Part shown: positions 49,801 to 52,386 of the stretch, one piece after another
Layout: each line of letters opens with the position of its first letter
How positions within the stretch are numbered: position 1 is the first letter of the stretch
Assembly: GCA_907165275.2 (NCBI GenBank)
Contig: OU015672.1
Location: forward strand, 8,352,501-8,416,500
DNA: 64,000 bases
Reading direction: 5' to 3'
Source of the DNA: Zygaena filipendulae
Taxonomy: Eukaryota > Arthropoda > Insecta > Lepidoptera > Zygaenidae
The notes under the pieces: generated by a model
What the model was told of the DNA's origin: nothing
What the model saw: only the letters and a program-made list of their open reading frames with translations
The model's database searches: none
Made by a program: the position numbers and the translations under genes

Positions 49801-50605
49801 AGGTACCACGTTTGCTGGGGTTCCATGACACAAGCTAATATTAGCTTACTGTGGGATCAAGTAAATCTGTGTGTTGTGAAGTGGATTACTATTACTATAC
49901 TTATCTGACCTGACGGCGTCGAGGTACCCGGCGGGCTCGGAGGCGCCCGAGTGCTGCGACCCCACCGATATCACGGAGGGCTCGCGCGCGCGCAGGTCCA
50001 GCACGCCCGCCTCCGACTCCGCGCCCACGCCCACGCCCACGGCTCGCGCCGCGCCCACCCCCGCCCCGGCGCCCGCCCCCGCCCCCGCGCCCATCTCCGC
50101 ACCGCCGCCGTATCGCTGCAGCTGCTGGCGGCAACACAAAACAATTGCTGGTCAACTATACATATTGCTAACTGTCCCCCGCGATTTCATCCGCGGCAAT
50201 TTCAGAGTTCCCGCGGGAATTCCGGGAAACGATGAATTTCATTGTAAATAACTTCTGAAAATATAAATACCCGACATGGCTGTATAGACTTTATAGACTA
50301 AGTTCCCTTTGCCTTTCCCATAAACGGTAAATTTTCCAAAAACAAAAATATGCCATAGATTATAAAAAAGGAAGAAACAACAACACTAACGCTGTTAAAC
50401 GTGTTGATATGATTGGTGTCTTTCTCCTCTTTCCGGTACGCGTCGACGGCGGGCGGGGGCGCGTCCGGCTGGTGGGGGGGGCGCTCGGGGGCGCGCGGGG
50501 GGGCGGCCGCCTCGTCCCGCGCGCCCCCCGCCCCCGGCGCGCCCGCCTCCGTGGTCAGCCCGAGCACTTGCGCCGCGTACTCGCCCTGGAAGGACATGTC
50601 GGCGC
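11489..50605 (-). CDS. Multi-exon gene for a protein with five CxxC/CxxC zinc-binding-like modules (partial; 16 exons, 793 codons)
   Basis: Sixteen exons on the minus strand join with consistent phases at all fifteen junctions, all with GT donors and AG acceptors. The conceptual product (residue 1 is the first whole codon of the 50605 exon) has five modules: C176/C179...YFP 205-207...C231/C234-H...QW; C333/C336...YYPF 359-362...C384/C387-Y; C459/C462...HFPC 487-490...C501/C504...QW; C568/C571...YFPC 593-596...C618/C621-Y...QW; C652/C655...EFPF 671-674...C695/C698-Y. Linkers are Gly/Ala-, Ser/Pro- and His/Ala-rich. No signal peptide or membrane segment is visible. The paired CxxC spacing suggests structural zinc sites, so a nuclear or scaffold adaptor is plausible; this is inference. 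I do not recognise the family. The first exon, start codon, stop codon and 3' UTR are not identified: the first readable exon begins in phase and the last ends with a good donor, so the gene continues both ways. Confidence 0.9.
11724..13496. repeat. 38-bp minisatellite filling an intron
   Basis: Unit TGTGTGGTTTGTGCTGGTGT plus ATGGTATGTGTCGCATGG, roughly 45 copies. It is interrupted by about 80 bp of different sequence at 12332-12410. Beyond 12.78 kb it shows a 152-bp higher-order unit (13153 to 13305) with GTGGTATGTGTCACGCGG variants. It ends six or so bases from the donor of the 13504 exon. Long ORFs through it are artefacts. Confidence 0.95.
13504..13645 (-). CDS. Exon 15 (module 5 tail)
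   Basis: 142 nt, acceptor GTGCTTGCAG, donor GTGAGC. Encodes [20 protein letters not shown], a Pro run, then [17 protein letters not shown]. The intron after it (11619-13503) is almost wholly a 38-bp minisatellite. Confidence 0.9.
13911..14121 (+). mobile_element. Helitron-like non-autonomous element, full copy
   Basis: Starts TCCTACTAATATTATAAACG and ends GCGGGTGAAACCGCGGGGCA-CAACTAG. The 3' end has a CCGCGG hairpin a few bases before CTAG, and the flanks are A on the left and T on the right. These are Helitron hallmarks (5' TC, 3' CTRR, insertion between A and T). Confidence 0.85.
14125..14302 (-). mobile_element. Helitron-like fragment with a C-run
   Basis: Body GAAAGAAGTTTCAAAATCGA, TCAGTAGATCCAGAGG and TTTACCTCTTTATAATATCA, interrupted by a run of C at 14232-14247. 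Confidence 0.65.
14560..14880 (+). mobile_element. MITE family A, copy 7
   Basis: TTAGTCCGTCAGTGAGATAA left arm and ACGTGTCCAATATTTTTTAA right arm. The centre has GTGATGTCAC and GTGACGTCAT. It ends about 65 bases from the donor of the 14947 exon. Confidence 0.9.
14947..15044 (-). CDS. Exon 14 (second half of module 5)
   Basis: 98 nt, acceptor GTGTCGCAG, donor GTGAGT. Encodes [20 protein letters not shown] then [12 protein letters not shown] (C695/C698). A MITE terminus lies about 13 bases upstream of the acceptor. Confidence 0.9.
15058..15393 (+). mobile_element. MITE family A, copy 8, abutting an acceptor
   Basis: Near-consensus copy with two GTGACGTCAC palindromes. Its left end (ATGGGGATGTGGAC) begins about 13 bases from the acceptor of the 14947-15044 exon. 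Confidence 0.94.
15535..15744 (-). mobile_element. Helitron-like copy, full
   Basis: CTAGCTGTGCCCCGCCGTTT to GCGTTTATAATACTAGTAGGA, with (ATCC)n near the far end. Confidence 0.85.
15820..16095. repeat. Degenerate GCGTTGCGTGTGCG tandem array at an exon donor
   Basis: Irregular repeats of GCGTGTGCGTT and GTTGCGT units, ending about 20 bases from the donor of the 16118 exon. Confidence 0.85.
16118..16235 (-). CDS. Exon 13 (first half of module 5)
   Basis: 118 nt, acceptor GCCGGTGTCAG, donor GTGAGG. Encodes [20 protein letters not shown] then [19 protein letters not shown] (C652/C655). The donor opens into a GCGTTGCGTGTGCG degenerate array. Confidence 0.9.
16679..16812. mobile_element. Helitron-like fragments
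   Basis: A right terminus (CACGCAAGTAAAACCGCAGG, CACAGCTAG) at 16679-16739 is followed by an inverted fragment starting ACTAGCTGCG at 16757. Confidence 0.6.
16825..17223 (+). mobile_element. Helitron-like second-type copy with a nested LINE tail
   Basis: GTAGAATCCGCGATTCTGTA to GCGCGGGGCACGACTAG. The body is split after GGTAGATTAAGC by about 118 bp (17002-17119) ending GATGCCAAATAAAGTATATG plus TATGTC repeats, a 5'-truncated LINE tail. Confidence 0.82.
17245..17643. repeat. GAGGGGC 7-bp array at an exon donor
   Basis: About 55 copies of GAGGGGC and variants (GAGGCGC, GTGGGC). It ends about six bases from the donor of the 17650 exon. The plus strand is rich in GGGG runs (G-quadruplex potential); the transcript strand is C-rich. 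Confidence 0.95.
17650..17738 (-). CDS. Exon 12 (second half of module 4)
   Basis: 89 nt, acceptor CTTCCCTTCGCAG, donor GTGAGT. Encodes [20 protein letters not shown] and YHSLLSQWR (C618/C621). The donor opens into a GAGGGGC array. Confidence 0.9.
17990..18828. repeat. GGTGAGGCGGTGAGGTGGTGAG array with higher-order units, at an exon donor
   Basis: Units GGTGAGGTGGTGAGGCGGTG are punctuated by GGTGGTTTGGTAAGTTGGTG, giving a higher-order period of about 60-150 bp. The array ends just before the donor of the 18835 exon. Confidence 0.93.
18835..18953 (-). CDS. Exon 11 (first half of module 4)
   Basis: 119 nt, acceptor GTGTGTCGCAG, donor GTGACC. Encodes [20 protein letters not shown] (C568/C571) and [13 protein letters not shown]. 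The donor opens into the 18.0-18.8 kb GGTGAG-rich array. Confidence 0.9.
19161..19368 (-). mobile_element. Helitron-like copy, full
   Basis: CTAGCTGTTCCTCGCGGTTT to CGTATTTATAATATTAGTAG, first body type. Confidence 0.85.
19408..19738 (-). mobile_element. Helitron-like copy with internal duplication
   Basis: CTAGCTGACCCCCGCGGTTT then two successive AGTTCCCGCGG blocks (19446 and 19553) before CTTTATAATATTAGTATAGA. It runs into the TG microsatellite. Confidence 0.8.
19743..19850. repeat. (TG)n followed by (TGCG)n microsatellite at an exon donor
   Basis: A pure TG run at 19755-19790, then a TGCG run to about 19838, then a TG-rich tail. It stops about five bases from the donor of the 19856 exon. 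Confidence 0.96.
19856..19962 (-). CDS. Exon 10 (Ser/Thr/Pro linker)
   Basis: 107 nt, acceptor TGCCCCGGCAG, donor GTGAGC. Encodes [20 protein letters not shown] and a Thr/Ser tail, a plausible flexible, phosphorylatable linker between modules 3 and 4. The donor opens into TG/TGCG repeats. Confidence 0.88.
20050..20770. repeat. 23-bp minisatellite at an exon donor
   Basis: Unit TGCCTCGTGTACCATGCACACTT alternates with TGCCTTCTGTACCGTGCACACTT, about 31 copies. It ends about 30 bases from the donor of the 20798 exon. The alternation gives a 46-bp higher-order unit. Confidence 0.95.
20798..21001 (-). CDS. Exon 9 (complete module 3)
   Basis: 204 nt, acceptor ACGGCGCAG, donor GTAGGC. The only module held in one exon: [16 protein letters not shown] (C459/C462), MHFPCL at 486-491, then [17 protein letters not shown] (C501/C504) and VPLEHR. 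The Val-Pro-Leu/Val tail recurs after module 5 ([11 protein letters not shown]). Confidence 0.92.
21131..21462 (+). mobile_element. MITE family A, copy 9
   Basis: AATGGGGATGTGGAC to AACATGCCCATT; both GTGACGTCAC palindromes are present. It lies about 130 bases upstream of the acceptor of the 20798-21001 exon. Confidence 0.94.
21587..21745 (-). mobile_element. Helitron-like copy, shortened
   Basis: ACTAGCTGTTCTCACC, TATTAGTAAAAGAACTATCA, TCCAGAGATTACCCCCTACA and CCTCTTTATAATATTAAG. Confidence 0.75.
21752..22115. repeat. 20-21 bp minisatellite at an exon donor
   Basis: Unit CCCAGATCCCAGGTCCCAAG with C/T and G variants, about 17 copies. It ends about 20 bases from the donor of the 22137 exon. 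Confidence 0.94.
22137..22259 (-). CDS. Exon 8 (Ser/Pro/Ala linker)
   Basis: 123 nt, acceptor GTCCGCCGCAG, donor GTGAGC. Encodes [20 protein letters not shown] and a Gly/Ala/Pro tail to GIGPF. The split Arg joins directly to CYVC of module 3. Confidence 0.88.
22601..23064 (-). mobile_element. Helitron-like copy split by MITE B
   Basis: CACGCGCGTTAATTTCGAAA through CGTTCAGCCGTTTTTGCGT, then MITE B, then GAGTAACAAACATCC to TATTTTATAATATTGGCAGA. A separate 60-bp fragment lies at 22292-22352. Confidence 0.85.
22766..23006. mobile_element. MITE family B, complete foldback copy nested in a Helitron-like element
   Basis: About 240 bp with about 100-bp imperfect inverted arms: left GCCGCACTCAGAGTCGAATT, right TCGATTCTGAGTGCGGC. 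It splits the Helitron-like copy between CAGCCGTTTTTGCGT and GAGTAACAAACATCC. Confidence 0.92.
23180..23294 (-). CDS. Exon 7 (second half of module 2)
   Basis: 115 nt, acceptor GGCGGCGCAG, donor GTGAGT. Encodes [20 protein letters not shown] (C384/C387) then an Asn/His linker. Module 2 lacks the Gln-Trp seen after the second pair in modules 1, 3 and 4. Confidence 0.88.
23360..23676 (-). mobile_element. Helitron-like second-type copy
   Basis: CAGCTGCGCCCCGCGGTTTC to GCGGATTCTACTCTTTTGTA, with a T-run at 23398-23414. Confidence 0.82.
23755..24015. repeat. Dispersed repeat downstream of the 24065 exon
   Basis: AGGTCAATGACCTCGATCGA, GAAAAACTACCGAACTTATA and CACGACACAAGCTCACAGCT also occur at 36100-36515 in the same order. 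Confidence 0.8.
24065..24329 (-). CDS. Exon 6 (His-Ala repeat and first half of module 2)
   Basis: 265 nt, the longest exon; acceptor GTGCGCGCAG, donor GTGAGT. Residues 291-325 are a His/Ser then (HA)n repeat, followed by SFVCYVC (C333/C336), a CC pair at 350-351 and [14 protein letters not shown]. It ends one base into a Gly codon. Confidence 0.9.
24461..24811. mobile_element. MITE family E, complete, about 29-bp perfect TIRs
   Basis: About 350 bp bounded by ATACAACGTGTTAATGAATT...and its exact mirror ...AATTCATTAACACGTTGTAT. It lies in the intron between the 24065 and 26246 exons. Confidence 0.9.
24851..25010 (-). mobile_element. Helitron-like fragment
   Basis: CTGTTCCCTGGCGGTTTCAC, GGTTCAGTAGACGCAGAGAT, then truncated. 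Confidence 0.7.
25066..25328 (-). mobile_element. MITE family A, copy 10 (inverted, diverged)
   Basis: Recognised by TTTTTACTCCGTCGTGTAGA, TATTGGATACGTATTTTTTT, TGTGACGTCACAAGCCCCCC and TATCTAACTGACCGGACTAA. One CRE-like palindrome remains. Confidence 0.82.
25372..25606. mobile_element. MITE family F, copy 1
   Basis: About 235 bp with TIR CTACACTATCGCCGA and internal repeats of GATCGTGTGATCG. Nearly identical to 57020-57258. Confidence 0.93.
25935..26182. mobile_element. MITE family C, copy 2
   Basis: TGGACATAGATAAGCAATAG at the left and TTATTGCTTATCTGCGTCCA at the right form about 28-bp TIRs. Interior matches copy 1. It follows directly on a small unassigned ORF. Confidence 0.9.
26246..26377 (-). 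CDS. Exon 5 (Ser/Pro-rich linker)
   Basis: 132 nt (44 codons), acceptor GCGCCGCCAG, donor GTACGT. Encodes [20 protein letters not shown] followed by a Ser/Pro-rich stretch ending SHHS. The acceptor sits about 20 bases from a MITE terminus (26396). Confidence 0.88.
26396..26706 (+). mobile_element. MITE family A, copy 11, abutting an acceptor
   Basis: Lacks the outermost 20 bases of the left arm. It starts AAAAATCAAAATTCTAATTAG about 19 bases from the acceptor of the 26246-26377 exon. Two GTGACGTCAC palindromes; ends GTCAACATGCCTA. Confidence 0.94.
26883..26995 (-). mobile_element. Helitron-like fragment, fifth body type
   Basis: AAATCCTTTCTTATCGGATG, ACACCCTCCAAGTGTCAGTC and AGTCATTCAGGACAAAGCA match 53345-53587 in reverse. 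Confidence 0.72.
27185..27300. promoter_or_regulatory. CpG-rich block in the intron before the 26246 exon
   Basis: GGCCGAGCGGCCGGGAGGTT and GCGCGCGGCCCCGCTCCGTC stand out from the AT-rich context. Neither strand gives an exon I can support. Confidence 0.3.
27480..28193 (-). mobile_element. Two Helitron-like copies, the first split by MITE G
   Basis: 27480-27966 begins CTAGCCGTCCCACGCGGTTT, is split by MITE G, and ends TTTATAATATTCGTATAGAC. 27967-28193 begins CTATCTGTTGCCCGCGGTTT and carries an inserted GCAATAAAGAGTATATTTGA LINE-like tail at 28030-28060. Confidence 0.78.
27554..27830. mobile_element. MITE family G, nested in a Helitron-like copy
   Basis: About 50-bp TIRs: left GTCGCTTCGCGTGCAAATCC/GCGTAAGAGCAG, right CTCTTACGCGGATTCGCAAG/CACTGCGAC. 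It interrupts a Helitron-like copy between GAAAAGTGCCCTAT and CTACCGTATATTCCTATAAG. Confidence 0.88.
28868..29376 (-). mobile_element. Cluster of three Helitron-like third-type copies
   Basis: Termini at 28869 (CTAGCTGTCCCCCGTGATTT), 28976 (GCTGTTCCCCGC) and 29151 (CTAGCTGTCCCCCGCGTTTT). Two ends share GACACGTGATTTATATATAT. Confidence 0.8.
29999..30296 (-). mobile_element. Composite Helitron-like copy
   Basis: CTAGCTGTGCCCCGCGGTGT at the terminus, a second GGAGTTCCTGCGGGAATTCC block at 30143, and AACACGACTTTCTTTTATAT at the far end. Confidence 0.72.
30624..30990 (-). mobile_element. Two Helitron-like copies head to tail
   Basis: 30624-30829 ends TTTATAATATTAGTAGGA; the next copy starts at once with CTAGCTGTTCCCCGCGGTTC at 30831 and is truncated after GAAAGCGTAACGA. 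Confidence 0.8.
31026..31322 (+). mobile_element. MITE family A, copy 12 (diverged)
   Basis: TTATATTTAGTCCGTCTTGG to GTTGACAAGACCC, with TTGACGTCATAACG and GTGACGTCACGTG at the centre. Confidence 0.88.
31510..33260. other. Intronic AT-rich sequence, nothing recognised
   Basis: No supported gene, exon or repeat copy was found in about 1.75 kb, apart from scattered short AT runs. It may be unique intron sequence or very old repeat. Confidence 0.5.
33268..33451 (+). mobile_element. Helitron-like copy
   Basis: TCCTTACTTATATTATAAAT to GCCGCGAGAAACAGCTAAT. Confidence 0.8.
33700..34090 (-). promoter_or_regulatory. CpG-rich block, possible alternative first exon or promoter
   Basis: GC-rich, CpG-dense sequence at 34010-34080 in an AT-rich 10 kb intron. 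Read on the gene strand it is followed by a consensus donor TTTGTAAG|GTAAAGT at about 33698-33712. A non-coding first exon driving the downstream exons would fit; no transcript evidence is available. Confidence 0.35.
34345..34537 (+). mobile_element. Helitron-like copy
   Basis: GTATAAAACAAAGTCGCTTC to GAAACCGAGAGGGAACGGCTAG. Same body type as 10459. Confidence 0.78.
34624..34768. mobile_element. Possible small piggyBac-like MITE
   Basis: TTAACCCTTTCACCGCC is mirrored imperfectly by GCGACGGTGGAAGGGGGTTAT about 145 bp away. The TTAA plus CCCTTT end suggests a piggyBac-type origin, but one flank has decayed. Confidence 0.55.
35205..35417 (+). mobile_element. Helitron-like copy
   Basis: ATTAAAAACGCGAAAGTTTG, TCTTTCACGCAAAAACTACC and GCGGGTGAAACCGCGGAGAT. 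The terminus is extended to CTCCTAG. Confidence 0.75.
35625..35805 (+). mobile_element. tRNA-derived SINE-like sequence with LINE tail
   Basis: A pol III B-box-like GGTTCGATTCC lies at about 35692, followed by TTTGTGTGATAAACACGAGG and CCAGTCTGGGCGTG, a layout also present at 49640. An inverted LINE tail (TAACTTTATTTGGCATCAC) adjoins it. Confidence 0.72.
36085..36520. repeat. Dispersed repeat downstream of the 36607 exon, with LINE tail inserted
   Basis: AGGTCAACGACCTCGATCGA at 36112, a GTCAAATAAAGTTTATCAAT tail at 36260, and GAAAAACTACCAAACTTATA plus GACAAAAGCTTATAGCTTAG toward 36510. Matches 23755-24015 apart from the insertion. Confidence 0.78.
36607..36744 (-). CDS. Exon 4 (second half of module 1)
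   Basis: 138 nt (46 whole codons), acceptor GTGTCTGCAG, donor GTCAGT. Begins [14 protein letters not shown], then a basic Pro/Arg stretch and [19 protein letters not shown] (C231/C234). It stands alone between a 12.1 kb and a 10.2 kb intron. Confidence 0.9.
36792..36932 (-). mobile_element. Helitron-like short copy
   Basis: CTAGCTGTCTCACGCGGTTT, ATTCAGTAGATTCTGAGTCG and TTTATAATATGTAAGGA. A related fragment lies at 31366-31505. Confidence 0.75.
37853..38033 (+). mobile_element. Helitron-like non-autonomous element, full copy (181 bp)
   Basis: TCCTACTAATATTACAAATG at the left, ACCGCGGGTGAAACCGCGGG and CACAGCTAG at the right, flanked by A and T. The clearest complete copy in the window; used as the family reference. 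Confidence 0.87.
38357..38660 (+). mobile_element. MITE family A, copy 13
   Basis: AGGGATGTTGACAACTTTTG to AGTCAAATAGTC; two GTGACGTCAC palindromes. The left arm is shortened at TAAAAATAACTAGACACG. Confidence 0.9.
39003..39080 (+). mobile_element. tRNA-like pseudogene or SINE head
   Basis: GGTGGCGCTGTGGTGTAATG resembles a pol III A box and GTGTTCAAACCTTAG a B box. Mismatches make a functional tRNA unlikely. Confidence 0.5.
39223..39556 (-). mobile_element. Two Helitron-like copies, first truncated
   Basis: CTAGCTGTACCCCGCGGTTT (second type) at 39225 runs to about 39428, where CTAGCTGTGCCCCGCGGTTT starts another copy ending AGATCCACACTTTCACATC. Confidence 0.78.
39556..40075 (+). mobile_element. 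Two Helitron-like copies in tandem
   Basis: 39556-39862 is fourth type, ending CCGCGGGGCACAGCTAG. 39885-40073 is first type (CTCACTATAAATGTGAAAGT) and ends CCGCGGGGAACAGCTA. Confidence 0.82.
40313..40495 (-). mobile_element. Helitron-like copy, terminus lost
   Basis: GGAGTTCCTGCGGGAGTTCC, TTCTCTGTGCCCCTAATAAC and AAACTCACATTTCTAATAAT. Confidence 0.72.
40638..40738 (-). mobile_element. tRNA-like pseudogene or SINE head
   Basis: On the minus strand ATGGTTTAGTGGCTAGAACA precedes CCCTGTTCAAATCTCAG, an A-box/B-box spacing typical of tRNA-derived sequence. The acceptor stem is not convincing. Confidence 0.55.
40858..41548 (+). mobile_element. Helitron-like fourth-type element with four internal tandem units
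   Basis: After a partial copy (40858-41018), the element from 41018 repeats a roughly 125-bp block (GGAGTTCCTGCGGGAATTCC, GGGTGAATCTCCGAAATGGT, GACGGGACTTTCACTGCTAA) at about 41132, 41250, 41371 and 41491, then ends CCACGCGGTATAGCTAG. Confidence 0.82.
41718..42240 (+). mobile_element. Run of degraded Helitron-like copies
   Basis: First-type body at 41725-41895 (GCTTTCACACCTCAACGACT), another terminus CGCGATGAACAGCTAG near 42035, and a fragment GAGTTCCTGCGGGAATTCCG at 42190. Confidence 0.7.
42271..42487 (-). mobile_element. Helitron-like copy, full
   Basis: CTAGTTGTGCCTCGCGGTTT to GCGTTGATAATATTAGTAGGA. Confidence 0.84.
42565..43063 (+). mobile_element. Helitron-like element with three internal tandem units
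   Basis: Blocks of about 150 bp with TCTCTAGATCTACTCAACCG, TACTTTTTATCCCGGAATTC and TCCGGAGTTTGTGAG repeat near 42640, 42795 and 42910. It ends ACCGCGGGGGTCAGCTTG. Confidence 0.78.
43195..44596. repeat. 120-bp satellite, about 11.7 copies
   Basis: The period is exactly 120 bp. The unit includes GATCACGTGATCACATAGAT, ATCACGAAAACATGAAGTTT and ACCAACACGATGGGTCTGTA. Copies differ at a few diagnostic sites (TATAGGCTAT, TATTGGCTAT, TATAGCCTAT; ATGACG or ATCACG). The array lies in the 12.1 kb intron. Confidence 0.96.
45345..45730. mobile_element. Helitron-like fragment and a full third-type copy
   Basis: A minus-orientation fragment at 45345-45445 (ATTTCGGAGTTCCCGTAGGA), then a plus copy at 45497-45730 from AATATATATAAATCACGTGT to GCGGGGGACAGCTAG. 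Confidence 0.82.
46060..46392 (+). mobile_element. LINE 3' fragment (likely)
   Basis: TTGTCACAACACGGCG body and a GTATGCTGTAAATCTTTGTG-TTGTGTCAAATAA end resembling the tail at 36240-36290. No coding capacity recognised. Confidence 0.55.
46540..46645. other. GC-rich block, unassigned
   Basis: GGAGGTTATCGCGGAGGCGA and GGGGTTATCGCGCCCAGTGG share GAGGTTATCGCG with 27223-27238, so this may be part of a repeat rather than a promoter. Confidence 0.35.
46706..47010 (-). mobile_element. Two Helitron-like copies head to tail
   Basis: GCTGTGCCCCGCGGTTTCGC at 46711 and CTAGTTTTGCCCCGCGGTTT at 46849. The first ends CTCTTTATAATATTATTATAG. Confidence 0.8.
47030..47250. repeat. Probable dispersed repeat ending in (CAGA)n
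   Basis: TTATATAGCCTATAACCTGC and CCCTTCAGTAGTTTTTAACC resemble the insertion bodies elsewhere, ending in a CAGA microsatellite at 47194-47213. Termini not defined. Confidence 0.45.
47618..47753 (-). mobile_element. Helitron-like copy, shortened
   Basis: CTAGCTGTACCCCGCGGTTT to TTTATAATATTAGTATACAT, with GCAGATCCAGAGATTACCCC as at 46706. Confidence 0.8.
47795..47880 (+). mobile_element. MITE family B, left-arm fragment
   Basis: GCTCAGAGTCGACTTTAATG, ATTACTTAGTTAAGTATAGA and AAACTGCCGC match the left arm of the complete copy. Confidence 0.83.
48037..48372. repeat. ATCCGC-repeat-bounded element
   Basis: Clusters of GCATCCGCATCCGCA at 48040-48120 and 48315-48370 flank about 200 AT-rich bases, with inverted CCGCGGATG motifs. 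It ends where the 48376 minisatellite begins. Confidence 0.65.
48376..48832. repeat. GGGGTGGAGTGTGTGT minisatellite at an exon donor
   Basis: Units of 14-18 bp (GTGGAGTGTGTGTGGG, GTGGAGTGTGTGAGGT), about 28 copies, ending about ten bases from the donor of the 48843 exon. Confidence 0.94.
48843..49014 (-). CDS. Exon 3 (first CxxC of module 1)
   Basis: 172 nt, acceptor TTGTGACAG, donor GTACTG. Encodes [20 protein letters not shown], then [20 protein letters not shown] and a basic tail to residue 200. C176 and C179 form the first half of module 1. An LDLS motif just before it mirrors the LDLR motif of the preceding exon. The donor opens into a GTGGAGTGTGTGTGGG array. Confidence 0.9.
49060..49135 (-). 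mobile_element. LINE 3' tail (minus)
   Basis: AAATATGCTTTATTGCCCCA read in reverse is a CAATAAAGCATATTTGAATT tail typical of 5'-truncated non-LTR elements. Confidence 0.6.
49226..49492 (-). mobile_element. Helitron-like copy with duplicated internal block
   Basis: CTAGCTGTTCCCTGCGGTTT terminus; two GGAGTT...CCGGGATAAAAGTA blocks at 49266 and 49368; ends GGCGTGAAAGCGTAACAAAC. Confidence 0.78.
49620..49862 (+). mobile_element. tRNA-derived SINE-like sequence upstream of an exon end
   Basis: GACCCGATTAGCGTAGTAGG (A-box region) and GATTCGATTTCCGGTGGGGG (B-box), then TTTGTGTGATGAATACAGGG. It continues into CACGACACAAGCT-like sequence next to the donor of the 49910 exon. Confidence 0.75.
49910..50124 (-). 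CDS. Exon 2 (Gly-Ala/Gly-Val repeat, LDL motif)
   Basis: 215 nt, acceptor GCCGCCAG, donor GTCAGA. It begins on a whole codon (QLQRYGGG), runs through a (GA)n/(GV)n low-complexity stretch, then a conserved-looking [20 protein letters not shown] segment, and ends in a split Arg codon completed by the next exon. An alternative acceptor three bases downstream (CAG repeat) would remove one Gln. Confidence 0.85.
50168..50236 (-). mobile_element. Helitron-like terminus fragment beside exon 2
   Basis: CTGTCCCCCGCGATTTCATC and GTTCCCGCGGGAATTCCGGG only, 45 bases upstream of the 49910-50124 exon. Another short terminus lies at 50677-50715. Confidence 0.72.
50391..50605 (-). CDS. Exon 1 of the readable set (Pro/Ala-rich N-terminal part)
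   Basis: 215 nt, bounded by a CTTCCAG acceptor and a GTTAGT donor. It starts with two bases of a split codon and encodes residues 1-71: [19 protein letters not shown], a long Pro/Ala/Gly-rich stretch, then [18 protein letters not shown]-rich third positions contrast sharply with AT-rich flanks. An upstream exon must end in phase 1; I could not place it. Confidence 0.85.
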
Positions 50606-51107
50606 CTGGAAGTTGCAATTGAAGCCTTTTAAAAACCAATCTCTCCGCAATCAAACAAACGATACTATATTTATACTAGCTGTGCCCCGCGAGGTTTTAC
50701 TCACGTTAATGTGAAGAAAAAAAATCTTACTAAAATAAATTCCACAGCCGTTTTCGCAGCGTACCGACGCAATGGAAACTCTCAGAGGAAATAATTTTTT
50801 CAGTTTTCGAAATATTTTTCCTTGTTACTCGGCTCCGGCTTTTATTAAGGCAAAGAAAATAAGCCATAGAGCCAAACACCAATAAGAAGTTCATAGATAG
50901 AATTTGTTATTTTATAATATTTACTTTCTTTGCCTTACTTATGTGTTTTTAAGACAATAAGACAAATACCGGAAAAACAATTTCCTTCAGTATTCAAAAC
51001 TGTACTAATTTTACTTTGAATTTTAATTAAAGAAATGTTATGTTAAAAATGGTTCGTTTTGTGCACTTGTTGTAAAATCTACTATTATTCATTCGTTTAT
51101 TCGTTTA

Positions 51108-51326
51108 CTAGCTGTTCCCCGCGGTTTCACCCGCGGTGATTTCAGAGTTCCCGCGGGAATTCCAGGATAAAAAGTACCCTATGTCCTTTTCTGCACCTCT
51201 GACAAGGTGTGTACAAAATTACATGATGAGCCGGTCCGTTGAGCCGTTGAGGCGTGAAAGCGTAACAGACAAACGGACAGATAGACAGACAGAGTTACTT
51301 TCGCATTTATAATATTAGTAGGGATT
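51108..51326 (-). mobile_element. Helitron-like copy, full
   Basis: CTAGCTGTTCCCCGCGGTTT to CATTTATAATATTAGTAGGGA. Confidence 0.86.
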
Positions 51327-51644
51327 ATTCATTTATCTGTGCTCCCACCGGTTTATAAATAACTCTTTCGCAGATAAAATACATCGATTGATAATATCAA
51401 CTGGCGGGTACGAAACTCGACGCTCATCTCAAAAACAACAGTAGAAAAAAATCACACATTTCCATTTCAATGGGATGGAAATGTTTTCTGGGTTGGAAAT
51501 ACCTACATACCCACGCAATATTATTATTTGAATATTGTTTTCATTTCTGTGTTATTTTTATTTCTGCCCACAACTCAAAGGTCCTTGAGTGTATTGTACG
51601 TACTACGTATACATTTCAAAGCGAAAAACAATTATTCTGTACTG

Positions 51645-51918
51645 TTTTTATACAACAACTTTTTTCCCGACATCCGATTTCAATGTAACAAAACCTATAT
51701 GTAGCTCCAGGCTAAGCTTAATCTACCTGTGAAAACCGCATGACAATCGGTTCAGTAGATGCGAAGATTATCGCGAACAGACAGATAGAAAAGAATTTTA
51801 ATAACTTCTTTTTTGGGCTTGGTTACTCTTCTTTTATCACCCCCCTCAATTTCAAGTAAAAATACTCAATGTACAGAATCGCGGATTGTACTCTTTTATT
51901 ATACGTATAGTATAGATT
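51645..51918 (-). mobile_element. Helitron-like second-type copy lacking the hairpin end
   Basis: Starts TTTTTATACAACAACTTTTT and ends GCGGATTGTACTCTTTTATT. Confidence 0.78.
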
Positions 51919-52305
51919 GAGGCTTGTTCGAACTCAGTACCTCGTTATATACTAGGCATTGGTGAAACAGAAAAAACTGTATTTACATATTCGAATTTTT
52001 ATTAAAATCTATTCACTTTGGAAAACGGATTACGGGATATTACTACAGTTCGCGCTCCATTTAGAAGAAAATGAAAGAAAGAAAGAAAATACATTTATTT
52101 CAGCACAACGCACAGGAAAAAGAAACAAACATAAACAGTGCCTAATCTAAAGAGCAATAGATAATATCTCTCGCATCAAGGGCGCCGAGTTTTAAAAATT
52201 CCCGTGGGTGCACCAGCTTTTTTAATGACATATCTAGCTACTTATATGTATTTTTGTTATTTAATAGACACAAGAAAATACAAGAAATTTAGAAATAGTA
52301 CATTG

Positions 52306-52386
52306 TTATCCTAGGGGTGAAAGTAACTTATTTAGTCCCGAGACGGGGTTTGACTAAATAAGTCTTTCTCCCGAGGATAACACTGT
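52306..52386. repeat. 80-bp foldback
   Basis: TGTTATCCTAGGGGTGAAAG and ACTTATTTAGTC are mirrored by GACTAAATAAGTCTTTCTCC and CGAGGATAACA with a short loop. It could be a tiny MITE. Confidence 0.75.
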
